Assembly: GCF_000286315.1 (NCBI RefSeq)
Contig: NZ_ALJG01000360.1
Coordinates: 1-48,352 of the forward strand
DNA: 48,352 nt
From: Paenisporosarcina sp. TG20
GTDB taxonomy: Bacteria; Bacillota; Bacilli; Bacillales_A; Planococcaceae
Reading direction: 5' to 3'
The notes under the pieces were generated by a model that was given only the letters and a program-made list of their open reading frames with translations, did no database searches and was not told the origin of the DNA. Below, one piece after another: positions 1-8,293 of this stretch. The position numbers were made by a program, and so were the translations under genes. Positions within the stretch are counted from its first letter, which is position 1, and each line of letters begins with the position of its first letter.

Positions 1-87
1 TTATTATGAAATTGACTCACTTACAGGTTTTAAAAAAAAAAGTTTTCAGTTGCCTCGCACCACAAGACACACTAGGCACTTATGTAA

Positions 88-372
88 TTAAGAAAATTCT
101 TGTAAATATGGAGTTGCCCACATGATTAAAACTATATGAGCTATGGCTAATAAGGTGAAGCCAATACGAAAGTTCATGTGTTTTGTTTTATGGCGAAAAA
201 TGATCATACCTAGATATGCTCCGAAGCCTCCGCCAAAAACAGCAAGTTTCCATAACGTACGTTCTGATACTCTAGGTTTACTAGCCTTTGCAGCTGCTTT
301 ATCATGGCGCATAATGAAAAAAGAAATGATTGACATGACAATAAAAAATGCGATGAAAATGTTATAAATCAT
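88..372 (-). CDS. ysdA: DUF1294 family small membrane protein (YsdA-type)
   Basis: This is a 94-residue membrane protein of the DUF1294 family, for which no biochemical function is established. It has an N-terminal membrane segment (about residues 2-20), a basic stretch (RHDKAAAKASKPR), the family signature with a glycine-rich GGGFGAYLGM followed by FRHKTKH, and a C-terminal membrane segment (about 72-88). The ATG is preceded by AGGAGG at 378-383. It directly follows rplT, as in B. subtilis. The T-run of the rplT terminator ends against its Shine-Dalgarno sequence, so readthrough of that terminator may supply its transcripts. Family assignment is firm; function is unknown. Confidence 0.88.
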   Translation of the reverse strand: MIYNIFIAFFIVMSIISFFIMRHDKAAAKASKPRVSERTLWKLAVFGGGFGAYLGMIIFRHKTKHMNFRIGFTLLAIAHIVLIMWATPYLQEFS

Positions 373-383
373 AATGTCCTCCT

Positions 384-417
384 AAAAAAAGACTGATGGA
401 AAATCCATCAGTCTTTT
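384..417 (-). terminator. Intrinsic terminator of the infC-rpmI-rplT operon
   Basis: The minus strand reads a perfect 14-bp stem (387-400 with 404-417, loop of 3) followed by a run of seven T (384-390). It lies just after the rplT stop codon and runs directly into the AGGAGG of ysdA. Confidence 0.88.
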
Positions 418-429
418 GAATGTGCAAAT

Positions 430-789
430 TTAGTTTTTCATTGATTTTTTAGCAGAATCTGCTAATTGTGTGAATGAAGCTGCATCTGATACTGCTAGTT
501 CAGCTAACATTTTACGGTTAACTTCTATTCCAGCTAATTTCAAACCGTGCATTAAACGGCTATAAGAAAGACCGTTCAAACGAGCTGCTGCATTGATACG
601 TGTAATCCATAGTCTACGGAAGTTACGTTTTTTGTTACGACGGTCACGGTATGCATACATACCTGATTTCATAACTTGTTGGTTAGCTACTTTGTATAAT
701 ATATGTTTTGCACCATAGAAACCTTTTGCTAATTTAATTACTTTTTTACGACGCTGACGCGTCACTGTTCCGCCTTTTACGCGTGGCAT
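430..789 (-). CDS. rplT: 50S ribosomal protein L20
   Basis: L20 is a 23S rRNA-binding protein needed early in assembly of the large subunit. In B. subtilis it also represses its own operon by binding the infC leader. The 119-residue length equals the usual length. The sequence begins [16 protein letters not shown] and contains the conserved [19 protein letters not shown] segment, followed by the compact C-terminal globular part (about 60-119) that recognises rRNA. The start codon has a good SD (AGGAGG near 797-802). It is last in the infC-rpmI-rplT operon and is followed by a strong terminator. Confidence 0.98.
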   Translation of the reverse strand: MPRVKGGTVTRQRRKKVIKLAKGFYGAKHILYKVANQQVMKSGMYAYRDRRNKKRNFRRLWITRINAAARLNGLSYSRLMHGLKLAGIEVNRKMLAELAVSDAASFTQLADSAKKSMKN

Positions 790-821
790 AACATTACCTC
801 CTGCTGATTAATTTCGTTGTA

Positions 822-1022
822 TTATTTCATGTAAGCGATAAGTGATTTGATACGTTTGTAATCTCCTGAAGAAACAAATCCGCCTTTACGTAACTTACGT
901 TTAGCTTTAGTAGACTTGTTAGCGAATAAGTGACTGCGGTAAGCACTTGCACGTCTTATTTTTCCAGAACCAGTCTTTTTAAAACGCTTAGCTGCGCCGC
1001 GGTGAGTTTTCATTTTTGGCAT
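822..1022 (-). CDS. rpmI: 50S ribosomal protein L35
   Basis: L35 is a very small, basic protein of the large ribosomal subunit. The 66-residue product matches the family length and begins [22 protein letters not shown], which holds the family's conserved N-terminal block; the rest is rich in Lys and Arg. AGGAGG (1030-1035) precedes the ATG. It sits 32 bp upstream of rplT and 30 bp downstream of infC, the standard operon order. Confidence 0.98.
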   Translation of the reverse strand: MPKMKTHRGAAKRFKKTGSGKIRRASAYRSHLFANKSTKAKRKLRKGGFVSSGDYKRIKSLIAYMK

Positions 1023-1052
1023 GTCGAATTCCTCCTAAACTGTTCATCAATC

Positions 1053-1571
1053 TTACTGTTTTTCGTTCTTAGGTTGAAGAACCAAGAACATGCTACGGCC
1101 ATCCATCTTAGGTCTTTGTTCAACCGTCGAAACTTCGGCACAAGCTTCTGCAAAGCGATCTAATACACGTTGACCTATTTCTTTGTGCGTGATGGCACGG
1201 CCCTTAAAACGAATAGATGCTTTGACTTTGTCGCCTTTTTCAAGGAATTTAATTGCATTACGCAATTTTGTTTGAAAATCATGTTCATCAATCGTTGGGC
1301 TCAATCGAACCTCTTTTAATATGATGATTTTTTGATTTTTACGAGTCTCACGATCTTTCTTTTGTTGCTCAAATTTGAATTTACCGTAGTCCATAATACG
1401 AGCAACTGGCGGTTTGGCTTGAGGAGCCACAAGAACAAGATCCAAATTAACAAGAGCGGCTATTTCCAACGCTTCAAAACGCGTTTTAACTCCTAATTGA
1501 TCGCCATTTTGATCGATAATACGGAGTTCTCGAGCGCGAATTCCATCGTTCACATACATGTCTTTGCTAAT
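1053..1571 (-). CDS. infC: Translation initiation factor IF-3, AUU start
   Basis: IF-3 binds the 30S subunit, prevents subunit joining and monitors start-codon selection. The N-domain (about residues 1-75) carries [11 protein letters not shown], then a lysine-rich linker ([12 protein letters not shown]), then the C-domain with [13 protein letters not shown] and [13 protein letters not shown] place the start at ATT (1569-1571), giving 172 residues. GGAGG at 1581-1585 lies nine bases upstream of it and the protein then begins like other Bacillus IF-3 proteins. The longer open frame (to 1721) runs through the leader terminator and has no SD. An AUU start is the known basis of IF-3 autoregulation in bacteria. 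First gene of the infC-rpmI-rplT operon. Confidence 0.96.
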   Translation of the reverse strand: MSKDMYVNDGIRARELRIIDQNGDQLGVKTRFEALEIAALVNLDLVLVAPQAKPPVARIMDYGKFKFEQQKKDRETRKNQKIIILKEVRLSPTIDEHDFQTKLRNAIKFLEKGDKVKASIRFKGRAITHKEIGQRVLDRFAEACAEVSTVEQRPKMDGRSMFLVLQPKNEKQ

Positions 1572-1830
1572 AGTAATCCACCTCCAAGTAGTATCGCGAA
1601 TACGTGGTTTGGGCATATCGTTTATCGAAGTACGGATAAATCGTTTACGCCGTTCCAGACCAATAAAAAAACGGGCGGACATTTGGATAAGATGTCCGCC
1701 CGCCGATATATGCAAGTACAAAACTGTACGTTACGTTCAATCGTGTGCCGACCTGTCAACAACTGTTAGCGTCAATCAGGTGAGAAGCGGGCAGCCTCTG
1801 CTTATACCACAAACTTTGTATTCATTAACC
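1572..1830 (-). ncRNA. L20-type leader (ribosomal autoregulatory element) of infC operon
   Basis: The transcript from the promoter at 1837-1865 would have an untranslated leader of about 260 nt before the infC AUU. It contains a strong intrinsic terminator in its second half. Position, length and the terminator match the L20 leader known from B. subtilis, where L20 binding causes premature termination. I identify it from context and the terminator; I did not verify the L20-binding helices base by base. It fills the stretch between infC and thrS. Confidence 0.8.
1664..1702 (-). terminator. Leader terminator (attenuator) upstream of infC
   Basis: On the minus strand an 11-bp GC-rich stem (1672-1682 with 1692-1702; arm CGGGCGGACAT) is followed by seven T residues. 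It is roughly 100 bases upstream of the infC start and inside its transcript, so it must act as a conditional terminator of the L20 leader. Confidence 0.88.
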
Positions 1831-1836
1831 TTGATA

Positions 1837-1865
1837 ATAATAACATATCAATTTTTAGTCGTCAA
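1837..1865 (-). promoter_or_regulatory. Sigma-A promoter of infC-rpmI-rplT
   Basis: The minus strand shows TTGACG (1860-1865), a 17-bp spacer and TATTAT (1837-1842), close to the sigma-A consensus. Transcription would start near 1830. It sits immediately after the thrS stop codon. Confidence 0.8.
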
Positions 1866-1868
1866 CCA

Positions 1869-3794
1869 CTATTTACTAATATCATGTTTAATTAGTGTTA
1901 AGAACTCATCAAAAGAAATACTTTCTGAATTCTGTTGTCCATATTTACGGACATTGACAAAACCAGCTTCTAACTCCTTATCGCCTAAAACAAGCATGTA
2001 CGGAATTTTTTGCATTTGGGCTTCTCGAATTTTATACCCTAGTTTTTCTTCTCGATCATCCATATCGATACGTAATCCTTCTGCTTGTAATTTTTCGATA
2101 ATGTCTTTTGCATAGTTAAAATGTGCTTCATTTGATACAGGAATCACTTGAACTTGAACAGGGGCTAACCAAGTTGGAAATGCTCCTTTATACTCCTCAA
2201 TTAAAAAGGCTACAAAACGCTCCATTGTTGAAACAACTCCACGATGAATAACAACTGGGCGATGTTGTTTACCATCTTCACCGATGTACGATAGATCAAA
2301 ACGTTCAGGTAATAAGAAGTCCAATTGAACAGTCGATAATGTCTCTTCTTTGCCTAAAGCAGTTTTCACCATCACATCTAACTTAGGACCGTAAAATGCA
2401 GCTTCACCTTCAGCTTCGAAATAATCTAAACCAAGCTCATCCATAGCTTCTTTTAGCATTGATTGTGCTTTGTTCCACATATCATCGTCGTCATAGTACT
2501 TTTCTTTATCCTCAGGATCTCGGTAAGAAACACGGAATGTATAGTTATTTAAATCAAAGTCTTTATATACACCAATAATTAATTGAACAACCTTTTTGAA
2601 TTCATCTTTAATTTGGTCTGGACGAACAAATATGTGAGCATCATTTAACGTCATTCCTCGAACGCGTTGAAGACCAGTTAGTGCACCAGACATTTCATAA
2701 CGGTGCATAGTGCCAAGTTCCGCAATTCGCATTGGTAAATTACGATATGAATGAATCCCGTTCTTGAAAATCATCATATGGTGCGGACAGTTCATGGGAC
2801 GAAGAACTAAGTCTTCATTGTCCATACTCATTACTGGGAACATATTTTCTTGATAGTGATCCCAATGTCCGCTTGTTTTGTATAATTCTACACTTCCTAA
2901 AACAGGTGTATACACGTGTTCGTAGCCCATCTTCACTTCCTTATCGACTATATAACGTTCGATAATACGACGAATAGTTGCACCCTTTGGTAACCACATT
3001 GGTAAGCCTTGACCGACTTTTTGTGAGTTCATAAATAAATCAAGTTCTTTTCCTATTTTACGGTGATCACGTTCTTTTGCTTCTTCTAGCATCTTCAAAT
3101 GTGCCGCAAGTTCTTCCTTTGTAAAGAATGCAGTTCCATATATACGTTGTAACATCTTATTGTCACTATTTCCACGCCAATATGCTCCAGCTACACTAAG
3201 TAATTTAAATTCTTTTAGCTTGCCTGTTGAAGGTACGTGTACACCACGACAAAGGTCGAAAAACTCACCTTGTTCGTAAATTGATACTTGATCATCTTCT
3301 GGGATAGCTTCTAATAATTCAACTTTATATTCATCATCTTTAAACTTATCAAACGCTTTAGAACGAGACACATTATGACGTACAATATTAATGTTTTCGT
3401 TAATAATTTTTTTCATTTCTTTTTCAATTACTAATAAATCTTCTTTTGTAATTGGTTCATTCGAGTCTATATCATAGTAAAAACCATTTTCAATAACTGG
3501 ACCAACGCCTAGTTTTGCATCTTTATAAATACGTTTTACAGCTTGAGCTAGTAAATGTGCTGTACTATGTCGTAACACTTCTAATGCATCATCTGAACCA
3601 GGAGTGACTATTGCTATATCTCCGTCTTGCTCAAGTGGTGCTTTTAAATCTACCAGTTGGTTATTTAATTTGCCCGCTAACGCTTTTTTACGAAGGCCAG
3701 GACTAATCGATGCTGCTACATCTTCAATTGTTGTGCCTTTCTGAAATTCCTTTACCGCACCATCTGGAAACTTTAGTTGAATTGTTTCTGACAT
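1869..3794 (-). CDS. thrS: Threonyl-tRNA synthetase
   Basis: This class II synthetase charges tRNA-Thr and edits Ser-tRNA. The 641 residues hold a TGS domain (about 3-63), the N2 editing domain with HSTAHLLAQ and CRGVHVP, the catalytic core (about 245-535) with the zinc-binding MNCPHH, motif 2 around HRYEMSGAL and motif 3 [11 protein letters not shown], and a C-terminal anticodon-binding domain. I use the ATG at 3792-3794: AAGGAG lies eight bases upstream. A GTG three codons earlier overlaps that SD and is unlikely. A T-box precedes the gene. Confidence 0.97.
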   Translation of the reverse strand: MSETIQLKFPDGAVKEFQKGTTIEDVAASISPGLRKKALAGKLNNQLVDLKAPLEQDGDIAIVTPGSDDALEVLRHSTAHLLAQAVKRIYKDAKLGVGPVIENGFYYDIDSNEPITKEDLLVIEKEMKKIINENINIVRHNVSRSKAFDKFKDDEYKVELLEAIPEDDQVSIYEQGEFFDLCRGVHVPSTGKLKEFKLLSVAGAYWRGNSDNKMLQRIYGTAFFTKEELAAHLKMLEEAKERDHRKIGKELDLFMNSQKVGQGLPMWLPKGATIRRIIERYIVDKEVKMGYEHVYTPVLGSVELYKTSGHWDHYQENMFPVMSMDNEDLVLRPMNCPHHMMIFKNGIHSYRNLPMRIAELGTMHRYEMSGALTGLQRVRGMTLNDAHIFVRPDQIKDEFKKVVQLIIGVYKDFDLNNYTFRVSYRDPEDKEKYYDDDDMWNKAQSMLKEAMDELGLDYFEAEGEAAFYGPKLDVMVKTALGKEETLSTVQLDFLLPERFDLSYIGEDGKQHRPVVIHRGVVSTMERFVAFLIEEYKGAFPTWLAPVQVQVIPVSNEAHFNYAKDIIEKLQAEGLRIDMDDREEKLGYKIREAQMQKIPYMLVLGDKELEAGFVNVRKYGQQNSESISFDEFLTLIKHDISK

Positions 3795-3898
3795 GTTGAA
3801 CACTCCTTTTTTCTTATTGTTCCAAAAGCATTTTAGAAAGACCTGAACCGATAGATTTTTCTACAATTGCTTTGAACTCTGATTTTAAAAATGAACAC

Positions 3899-4160
3899 AA
3901 AAAAACCCCGTCCTATGAAAGGGACGAGGTTTGAGTTCGTGGTTCCACCCTTCTTCCTTCTCTTCAGTTCAAGACTAAAAAGATGAAGCTTTGAGTCGAC
4001 TAACAGGCCGTTACCGTCAACAGCTACTTCTAATGTTCACTGTTGCTGCTCCGAGGTGGTAAAAGACTATCGTACTTAGGAATCTTTCAGCCGTGGATTC
4101 CCTCTCTAAAAAGTCGTACAGACATTTGTTGTCCTCTTCATAGCATTTCATTATTCTTAT
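3899..4160 (-). ncRNA. T-box riboswitch (tRNA-Thr sensing) upstream of thrS
   Basis: The minus strand carries the T-box motif AGGGTGGAACCACG (about 3938-3951) followed by a terminator hairpin (arms 3906-3913 and 3922-3929) and seven T. Further upstream are other conserved leader parts, including AGAGAGGGAA and GGCTGAAAGATTCC. Two adjacent ACC triplets (4055-4060) lie just before CTCGGAGC; one of them is probably the threonine specifier codon. Uncharged tRNA-Thr should stabilise the antiterminator and turn on thrS. The element fills the stretch between thrS and the ABC ATPase gene. Confidence 0.94.
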
Positions 4161-4166
4161 GTTGAT

Positions 4167-4195
4167 ATTTTACTCTTGCATGCAAGCAATTGCAA
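4167..4195 (-). promoter_or_regulatory. Promoter of the thrS T-box transcript
   Basis: TTGCAA (4190-4195), a 17-bp spacer and TAAAAT (4167-4172) on the minus strand, directly upstream of the T-box leader. Confidence 0.65.
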
Positions 4196-4203
4196 CTTTT
4201 AAT

Positions 4204-4947
4204 TTAAACACTTACTAAATCTTTTGGTTCCATCACAGGTATAACTGTTGGAGCTGGTTGAGGCTGGGTTCCAAGCAAATCACAAGGACTTCCAATTACA
4301 TCTATGCAACCATCTTTCAGTTTAACGATACGATCTGCTAATGCATGTGCATCATCTTCATCATGTGTCACAAAAATGGACGTGATGTTTGCTTTTTTTA
4401 AAATCTCACGTAAATCTTTACGGATTTTTACTTGTAGTTCTGCATCTAGATTACTAAAAGGTTCATCTAATAATATTAAGTGTGGATTCGGTGCAATTGC
4501 TCTAGCAATTGCTACACGTTGTTGTTGGCCACCACTTAATTGATGTGGATAACGCTTTTCATAATCTTGGAGTTCAACTAATTCCAAAACTTCTTTAAGT
4601 CGTTTTTTCTTTTGTGCTTTTTTTAATTGAAATAAACCAAACCGGATATTTTCGCCAACCGTCATATGAGGAAACAATGCATAATCTTGAAAAACCATAC
4701 CAATTCCTCTTTTTTCAGGTTGTAAAAAAGTCTTATTATCAAAAATCACTTTTTCTTGTATAGTCAATGAACCTTGTGTTGGTTTTTCGAGTCCAGCAAG
4801 GAGACGTAAAATAGTACTTTTCCCACTACCACTTCGCCCTAATATTGAAATCACTTCCCCTTTTTCAATAGTCATAGAAAACTGGTCAAGTGCTGCGTAG
4901 TCTGTATTAGGATACGAAAAACAAACATTTTGAATGGAAATAAACAT
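4204..4947 (-). CDS. Ferric iron ABC transporter, ATP-binding protein (FbpC/FutC type)
   Basis: This is the ATPase that powers iron uptake at the cytoplasmic face. The 247 residues contain Walker A GRSGSGKST (about 37-45), a Q-loop near GMVFQDYALFPHM, the signature LSGGQQQRVAIARA, Walker B LILLDEPFSNLD and the switch histidine in FVTHDEDDA. The Q-loop phrase and the family of the neighbouring binding protein point to the ferric-iron importer group. It is the last gene of the operon and begins one base after the permease stop, implying translational coupling. The substrate is inferred from the operon and the Fur-like site. Confidence 0.9.
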   Translation of the reverse strand: MFISIQNVCFSYPNTDYAALDQFSMTIEKGEVISILGRSGSGKSTILRLLAGLEKPTQGSLTIQEKVIFDNKTFLQPEKRGIGMVFQDYALFPHMTVGENIRFGLFQLKKAQKKKRLKEVLELVELQDYEKRYPHQLSGGQQQRVAIARAIAPNPHLILLDEPFSNLDAELQVKIRKDLREILKKANITSIFVTHDEDDAHALADRIVKLKDGCIDVIGSPCDLLGTQPQPAPTVIPVMEPKDLVSV

Positions 4948-4948
4948 A

Positions 4949-6589
4949 TTAATTTGGCTCCTTTTCTAGAAACTTGTAGAAAATAACAATGGCCAAGGCA
5001 CTAATAGCAACAATTAATAACGAAGCTTGAGAAGCTTCCATAATTTTTTCATCACTTGCATATTGGAATGCTTTCGTCGAAAGTGTATCAAAGTTGAATG
5101 GTCGTAAAATTAATGTTAATGGAATTTCTTTTAAAACATCTATAAAAACTAAAATAAATCCACTAATGATGGCACCTTTCAACATGGGTAAATCCACTTT
5201 GAAAAATGTTTTTGTAAGTCCAACACCAAGAAGTCTTGAGGCGTCCCTAAAATCTGTTCCAATTTTATCATATCCAGATTCAATGGCATTATAACCAATT
5301 GCAAAGAATCTTATAATATAAGCGGAAATTAACATGATTAAACTTACGCTTAACACAAGGGTTGTATTAATGCCTAAGAATTGATATAAAGGTCCTAAAA
5401 ATCGATCAAGTCCGATAAATGCAGTGACAACCGCCACAGCGATGACCGCTCCGGGTATAGAATAACCGAGAATCGATAGTTTAGGCAATAATTTCGCTGT
5501 TTTCCCATAGACTAAGCGACTAAAATTCCCAACTATTACAGCGAATAAAATAATAAATGTTGCACTCAATCCTGCAACCATTATTGAATTTGATACATAG
5601 CTTAAGTATTGACTAATTGGAATTGTACCAAACGTTAAGATTGTCCAATCGACAAGTTGAGCTATTGGAATAAAGAAACCTAAACTTAATATGGTCAAAC
5701 CGTAACCCGTTGCTATTCTTGCTTTCCATCCCTTTAAACTAATAAGAGGTAGCGGTCGAACTTTGGTCGTAGAATAGCTATATTGACGTCTTCCTCGTAA
5801 TAGCTTTTCAATCATTAATATTAAAATCACAAACCCCATCAGTGATGCGGCAAGTTTAATTGATGATTCAATATCACCTAAACCAAACCAAGTTTGAAAA
5901 ATTGCCGTAGTAAATGTTTGAATGCCGTAATACTTAACAACACCATAATCATTTAACACCTCCAGCACAACTAAACTTGCTCCACCAATAATGGCAACCC
6001 TTGAAATCGGAATAACTACTTGGAAGAATGTACCCCAAGGACCTTTCCCCAACATACGAGCACTTTCAATTAATGAAGCAGATTGCTGAGATAAGAAAAT
6101 ACGCGTAATCGTATATACATAGGGATATAAAAACAAAGTATAGATGAAAATTGCTCCACCCAAATTCATGATATCAAAAAATGAGTGATTCACCTCTATA
6201 CCCAATCGGCGAAGTGTGGTTTGTATGACACCGGTATAATTAACAATGCCATGATATGTATATGCACCTATAAATGGTGGTATGGATAGTGGCAGTATGA
6301 GCGCCCACTTTAAAAAACCTCTTAAAGGAAATTGGTATTGTGCGATAAGCCAAGCTAAGCTTAAACCTATAATAATGGTTAAAGTAGCTGTTGTACTAAC
6401 AAGTATAAGAGACGTCTTTATAAAAGAACCTAGGACAAATTCTTTCATATGTGCCCAATTTTCGTTAGTTGGTGTAAAGATACCCATTACAATTGTTAAG
6501 TTTGGCAAAAATAATAGAATCATAATGACTGTAGCTGATACAGTCCACGCATTTACATTTGCTAATTTTCTTTGCACGTTTCTATACAC
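4949..6589 (-). CDS. Ferric iron ABC transporter, fused permease (FbpB type)
   Basis: This 546-residue integral membrane protein consists of two fused BPD_transp_1 permease halves, about six membrane segments each, as is typical of FbpB-type iron permeases. Each half has an EAA loop that contacts the ATPase: ESARMLGKGPWGTFFQVVIP (about 176-195) and RDASRLLGVGLTKTFFKVDLP in the second half. It lies between the binding-protein gene (144 bp upstream) and the ATPase gene (one base downstream). The wider upstream gap contains two hairpins that may lower permease relative to binding-protein synthesis. Confidence 0.91.
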   Translation of the reverse strand: MYRNVQRKLANVNAWTVSATVIMILLFLPNLTIVMGIFTPTNENWAHMKEFVLGSFIKTSLILVSTTATLTIIIGLSLAWLIAQYQFPLRGFLKWALILPLSIPPFIGAYTYHGIVNYTGVIQTTLRRLGIEVNHSFFDIMNLGGAIFIYTLFLYPYVYTITRIFLSQQSASLIESARMLGKGPWGTFFQVVIPISRVAIIGGASLVVLEVLNDYGVVKYYGIQTFTTAIFQTWFGLGDIESSIKLAASLMGFVILILMIEKLLRGRRQYSYSTTKVRPLPLISLKGWKARIATGYGLTILSLGFFIPIAQLVDWTILTFGTIPISQYLSYVSNSIMVAGLSATFIILFAVIVGNFSRLVYGKTAKLLPKLSILGYSIPGAVIAVAVVTAFIGLDRFLGPLYQFLGINTTLVLSVSLIMLISAYIIRFFAIGYNAIESGYDKIGTDFRDASRLLGVGLTKTFFKVDLPMLKGAIISGFILVFIDVLKEIPLTLILRPFNFDTLSTKAFQYASDEKIMEASQASLLIVAISALAIVIFYKFLEKEPN

Positions 6590-6611
6590 CTCTTATCTAT
6601 AGCAAAACACA

Positions 6612-6637
6612 GCTTGCACCCTGTAGATGGTGCAAGC
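6612..6637 (-). other. Intergenic hairpin between binding-protein and permease genes
   Basis: Perfect 9-bp stem GCTTGCACC / GGTGCAAGC with an 8-base loop. The minus-strand 3' side has only a weak T run (TGTGTTTTGC), so it is more likely an mRNA-stabilising or partial-terminator hairpin than a full stop. Confidence 0.5.
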
Positions 6638-6693
6638 GTATGTTTTTTGAACTGATTTCCGGAAATTCTTAATTGGGAATAAGCGCAAGAAAT

Positions 6694-6721
6694 CCCTTGG
6701 TACGAAAATCCGCACCAAGGG
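6694..6721 (-). terminator. Hairpin just after the iron-binding protein gene
   Basis: Stem CCCTTGGT / ACCAAGGG, with extra inner pairing, 12 bases after the stop codon. The following T run is poor. It may stabilise the upstream message or end part of the transcripts before the permease gene. Confidence 0.5.
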
Positions 6722-6733
6722 CATTTAAATTAA

Positions 6734-7837
6734 TTATTTCCAACCGACTTCATTGAAAATTAAGATTGATTTTGCATTGTTATCACCTAGAGCAGATAAC
6801 GATATATTTTGTTCTTTAAATTCGCCCCATGATTGAAGTAATTCAGTAGATTCGACTGAATCATTTACTGGATATTCATAGTTTGCTTCTGCAAATGTTG
6901 TTTGTGATTCAGGAGCAGATAAAAACTCAAGAAGCTTTATTGCATTGTCTTTATTTTTAGATGCTTTTACAACTCCTGCACCACTTACGTTTACGTGTGT
7001 ACCTGTTGTTTCTTGGTTAGGGAAGAATACGCCTAATCCTTCAGCAACTTTTACTTCCTCAGCATCTTCAGAGTTTAACATTTGACCAAGGTAATACGTA
7101 TTCATAATTGCAACGTCACCGATTCCAGCTGCAATTGCTTTCGCTTGATCTCGGTCTCCGCCTTCAGGGTCACGTGCTAAGTTTGATACTATACCTGCAG
7201 CCCACTCTTTTGCTTGTTCTTCACCATTAATTTCAATAAAAGAAGCTAACAAAGATTGATTATACACGTTTTCTCCACTTCTAATCAATACACGGCCTTT
7301 CCATTCTTCTTCAGTTAATGCTTCATAAGTTGATAAATCTTCTGGTTTAACGTTTTCTTTGTTATAAACAATCACTCGAGCACGTTTTGTTAAGCCATAC
7401 CACATTTGATCTTTATCTTGGAAGTTAGCTGGTACTTGCTCGTCTAATAGATCACTTGAAACTGCTTGTAGTAACCCTTCATCTTTAGCGCGGAACAAAC
7501 GTCCAGCATCAGCCGTTAGGAATAAATCAGCTTCTGTTGCATCACCTTCACGTTTAATTCGTTCAAGTAATTCGTCAGCTTCACCCTTAATAACATTTAC
7601 TTTAATTCCTGTTTCTTCTTCAAATTTAGCATAAAGTGTATCGTCAACATCATAGTGACGTGCTGTATATAGGTTTATCTCTTTGCTATCTGTTGTTTCT
7701 GTTGTTTCTGTTGTTTCTGTTGTTTCTGTTGATTTTGTTGTTTCATTGTTCGATGTGGTGTTAGTGGTTGTGCCGTTTCCACATGCAGATAAAACTAGTA
7801 AAACAAAAGCTAAAACTAAATATATTGCTTTTTTCAA
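6734..7837 (-). CDS. Iron(III)-binding lipoprotein of ABC importer (FbpA/FutA type)
   Basis: This extracytoplasmic binding protein captures ferric iron and delivers it to the permease. The 367 residues start with a lipoprotein signal ending in LSAC (Cys19), so it is probably anchored to the outer face of the membrane. A low-complexity linker follows (about 21-51) with repeated TET units encoded by a 9-bp DNA repeat. The mature domain opens with NLYTARHYDVDD, and NTYYLGQM carries the paired tyrosines that coordinate iron in this family. It is the first gene of the operon. The promoter region has a consensus sigma-A promoter and a Fur-like operator. Confidence 0.92.
   Translation of the reverse strand: MKKAIYLVLAFVLLVLSACGNGTTTNTTSNNETTKSTETTETTETTETTDSKEINLYTARHYDVDDTLYAKFEEETGIKVNVIKGEADELLERIKREGDATEADLFLTADAGRLFRAKDEGLLQAVSSDLLDEQVPANFQDKDQMWYGLTKRARVIVYNKENVKPEDLSTYEALTEEEWKGRVLIRSGENVYNQSLLASFIEINGEEQAKEWAAGIVSNLARDPEGGDRDQAKAIAAGIGDVAIMNTYYLGQMLNSEDAEEVKVAEGLGVFFPNQETTGTHVNVSGAGVVKASKNKDNAIKLLEFLSAPESQTTFAEANYEYPVNDSVESTELLQSWGEFKEQNISLSALGDNNAKSILIFNEVGWK
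7691..7744 (-). repeat. 9-bp tandem repeat in the iron-binding lipoprotein linker
   Basis: Four perfect head-to-tail copies of a 9-bp unit (plus strand TGTTGTTTC, 7691-7726), then two imperfect ones. The unit is three codons, so copy-number change would lengthen or shorten the Thr-Glu linker without a frameshift. Confidence 0.9.
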
Positions 7838-7874
7838 TGTATTTCTCTCCCTTAGATATGTAGTAAATCGTTAT

Positions 7875-7889
7875 TGAAAACGATTCTCA
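7875..7889 (-). promoter_or_regulatory. Fur-like operator
   Basis: The minus strand reads TTGAGAATCGTTTTCAA (7874-7890). Its inner 15 bases match 12 of the 14 defined positions of the Bacillus 7-1-7 Fur box (TGATAAT-N-ATTATCA, from memory). It covers the predicted transcription start of the iron-transport operon, the expected place for an iron-dependent repressor. Confidence 0.75.
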
Positions 7890-7895
7890 ATCTCA

Positions 7896-7923
7896 ATTAT
7901 AAATATATAATTGAGAATGTCAA
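7896..7923 (-). promoter_or_regulatory. Consensus sigma-A promoter of the iron-transport operon
   Basis: The minus strand has TTGACA (7918-7923), a 16-bp spacer and TATAAT (7896-7901), an exact consensus at both hexamers. Within it is an 11-bp inverted repeat (7891-7901 with 7906-7916). Predicted start is near 7889, inside the Fur-like site. Confidence 0.85.
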
Positions 7924-8228
7924 CCACTTTACTTGCATTTTGTTTATTTTTAGTCCGTTGTGTGATAACTTCTATTATTTCCGGCTTTTTATTTGGTATC
8001 TTTTATTTCATTTACTTTTGGTTTTGTAACTAAATACTATTCTTAAGGTGACCTTTTTAACTGAAATTATCCCCACATTTCATGAACATCGCATCAGGAT
8101 AGAAATTATTCACTTCATACTCAATGTCAACCCTGATCTGAATGGTATCACAAGTTAGTTGTTCTATTTAAAACAATTTTTTGACCTGTTTAAACTACTC
8201 TACATACTAAAATTTTTTTCAAACAAAA
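7924..8228. other. AT-rich intergenic stretch with a possible codon remnant
   Basis: No complete gene is visible between the iron-operon promoter and the dnaI terminator. On the minus strand an open stretch of about 36 codons without an ATG (about 8057-8163) reads as plausible protein (containing IRVDIEYEVNNFYPDAMFM) and ends in TAA. It may be a decayed gene end; I recognise no family. Confidence 0.35.
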
Positions 8229-8256
8229 ACTACCTGACCATACTAGTCAAGGTAGT
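8225..8256 (-). terminator. Terminator of the nrdR-dnaB-dnaI operon
   Basis: Minus-strand stem ACTACCTTGAC / GTCAGGTAGT (8246-8256 with 8229-8238, one bulged base) followed by TTTTTG. It is about 40 bases after the dnaI stop. Confidence 0.75.
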
Positions 8257-8293
8257 CATAAATAAATTAATCTATAAAATTGATGCTGTTGTA

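Noticed and set aside
1572-1721. Longer infC frame beginning upstream at 1721
   Set aside because: The extension crosses the L20 leader and part of its terminator, has no SD at its start and no similarity to IF-3. The AUU at 1569-1571 with GGAGG nine bases away gives the family N-terminus.
6612-6721. Full terminators splitting the iron operon into two units
   Set aside because: On the minus strand the hairpins are followed by weak T runs. The permease and ATPase genes have no visible promoter of their own, so one operon with partial attenuation is more likely.
7891-7916. A second Fur box formed by the 11-bp inverted repeat in the promoter
   Set aside because: The spacing (4 bases between arms) and sequence do not fit the 7-1-7 Fur pattern; the repeat is AT-rich and may simply reflect the promoter sequence.
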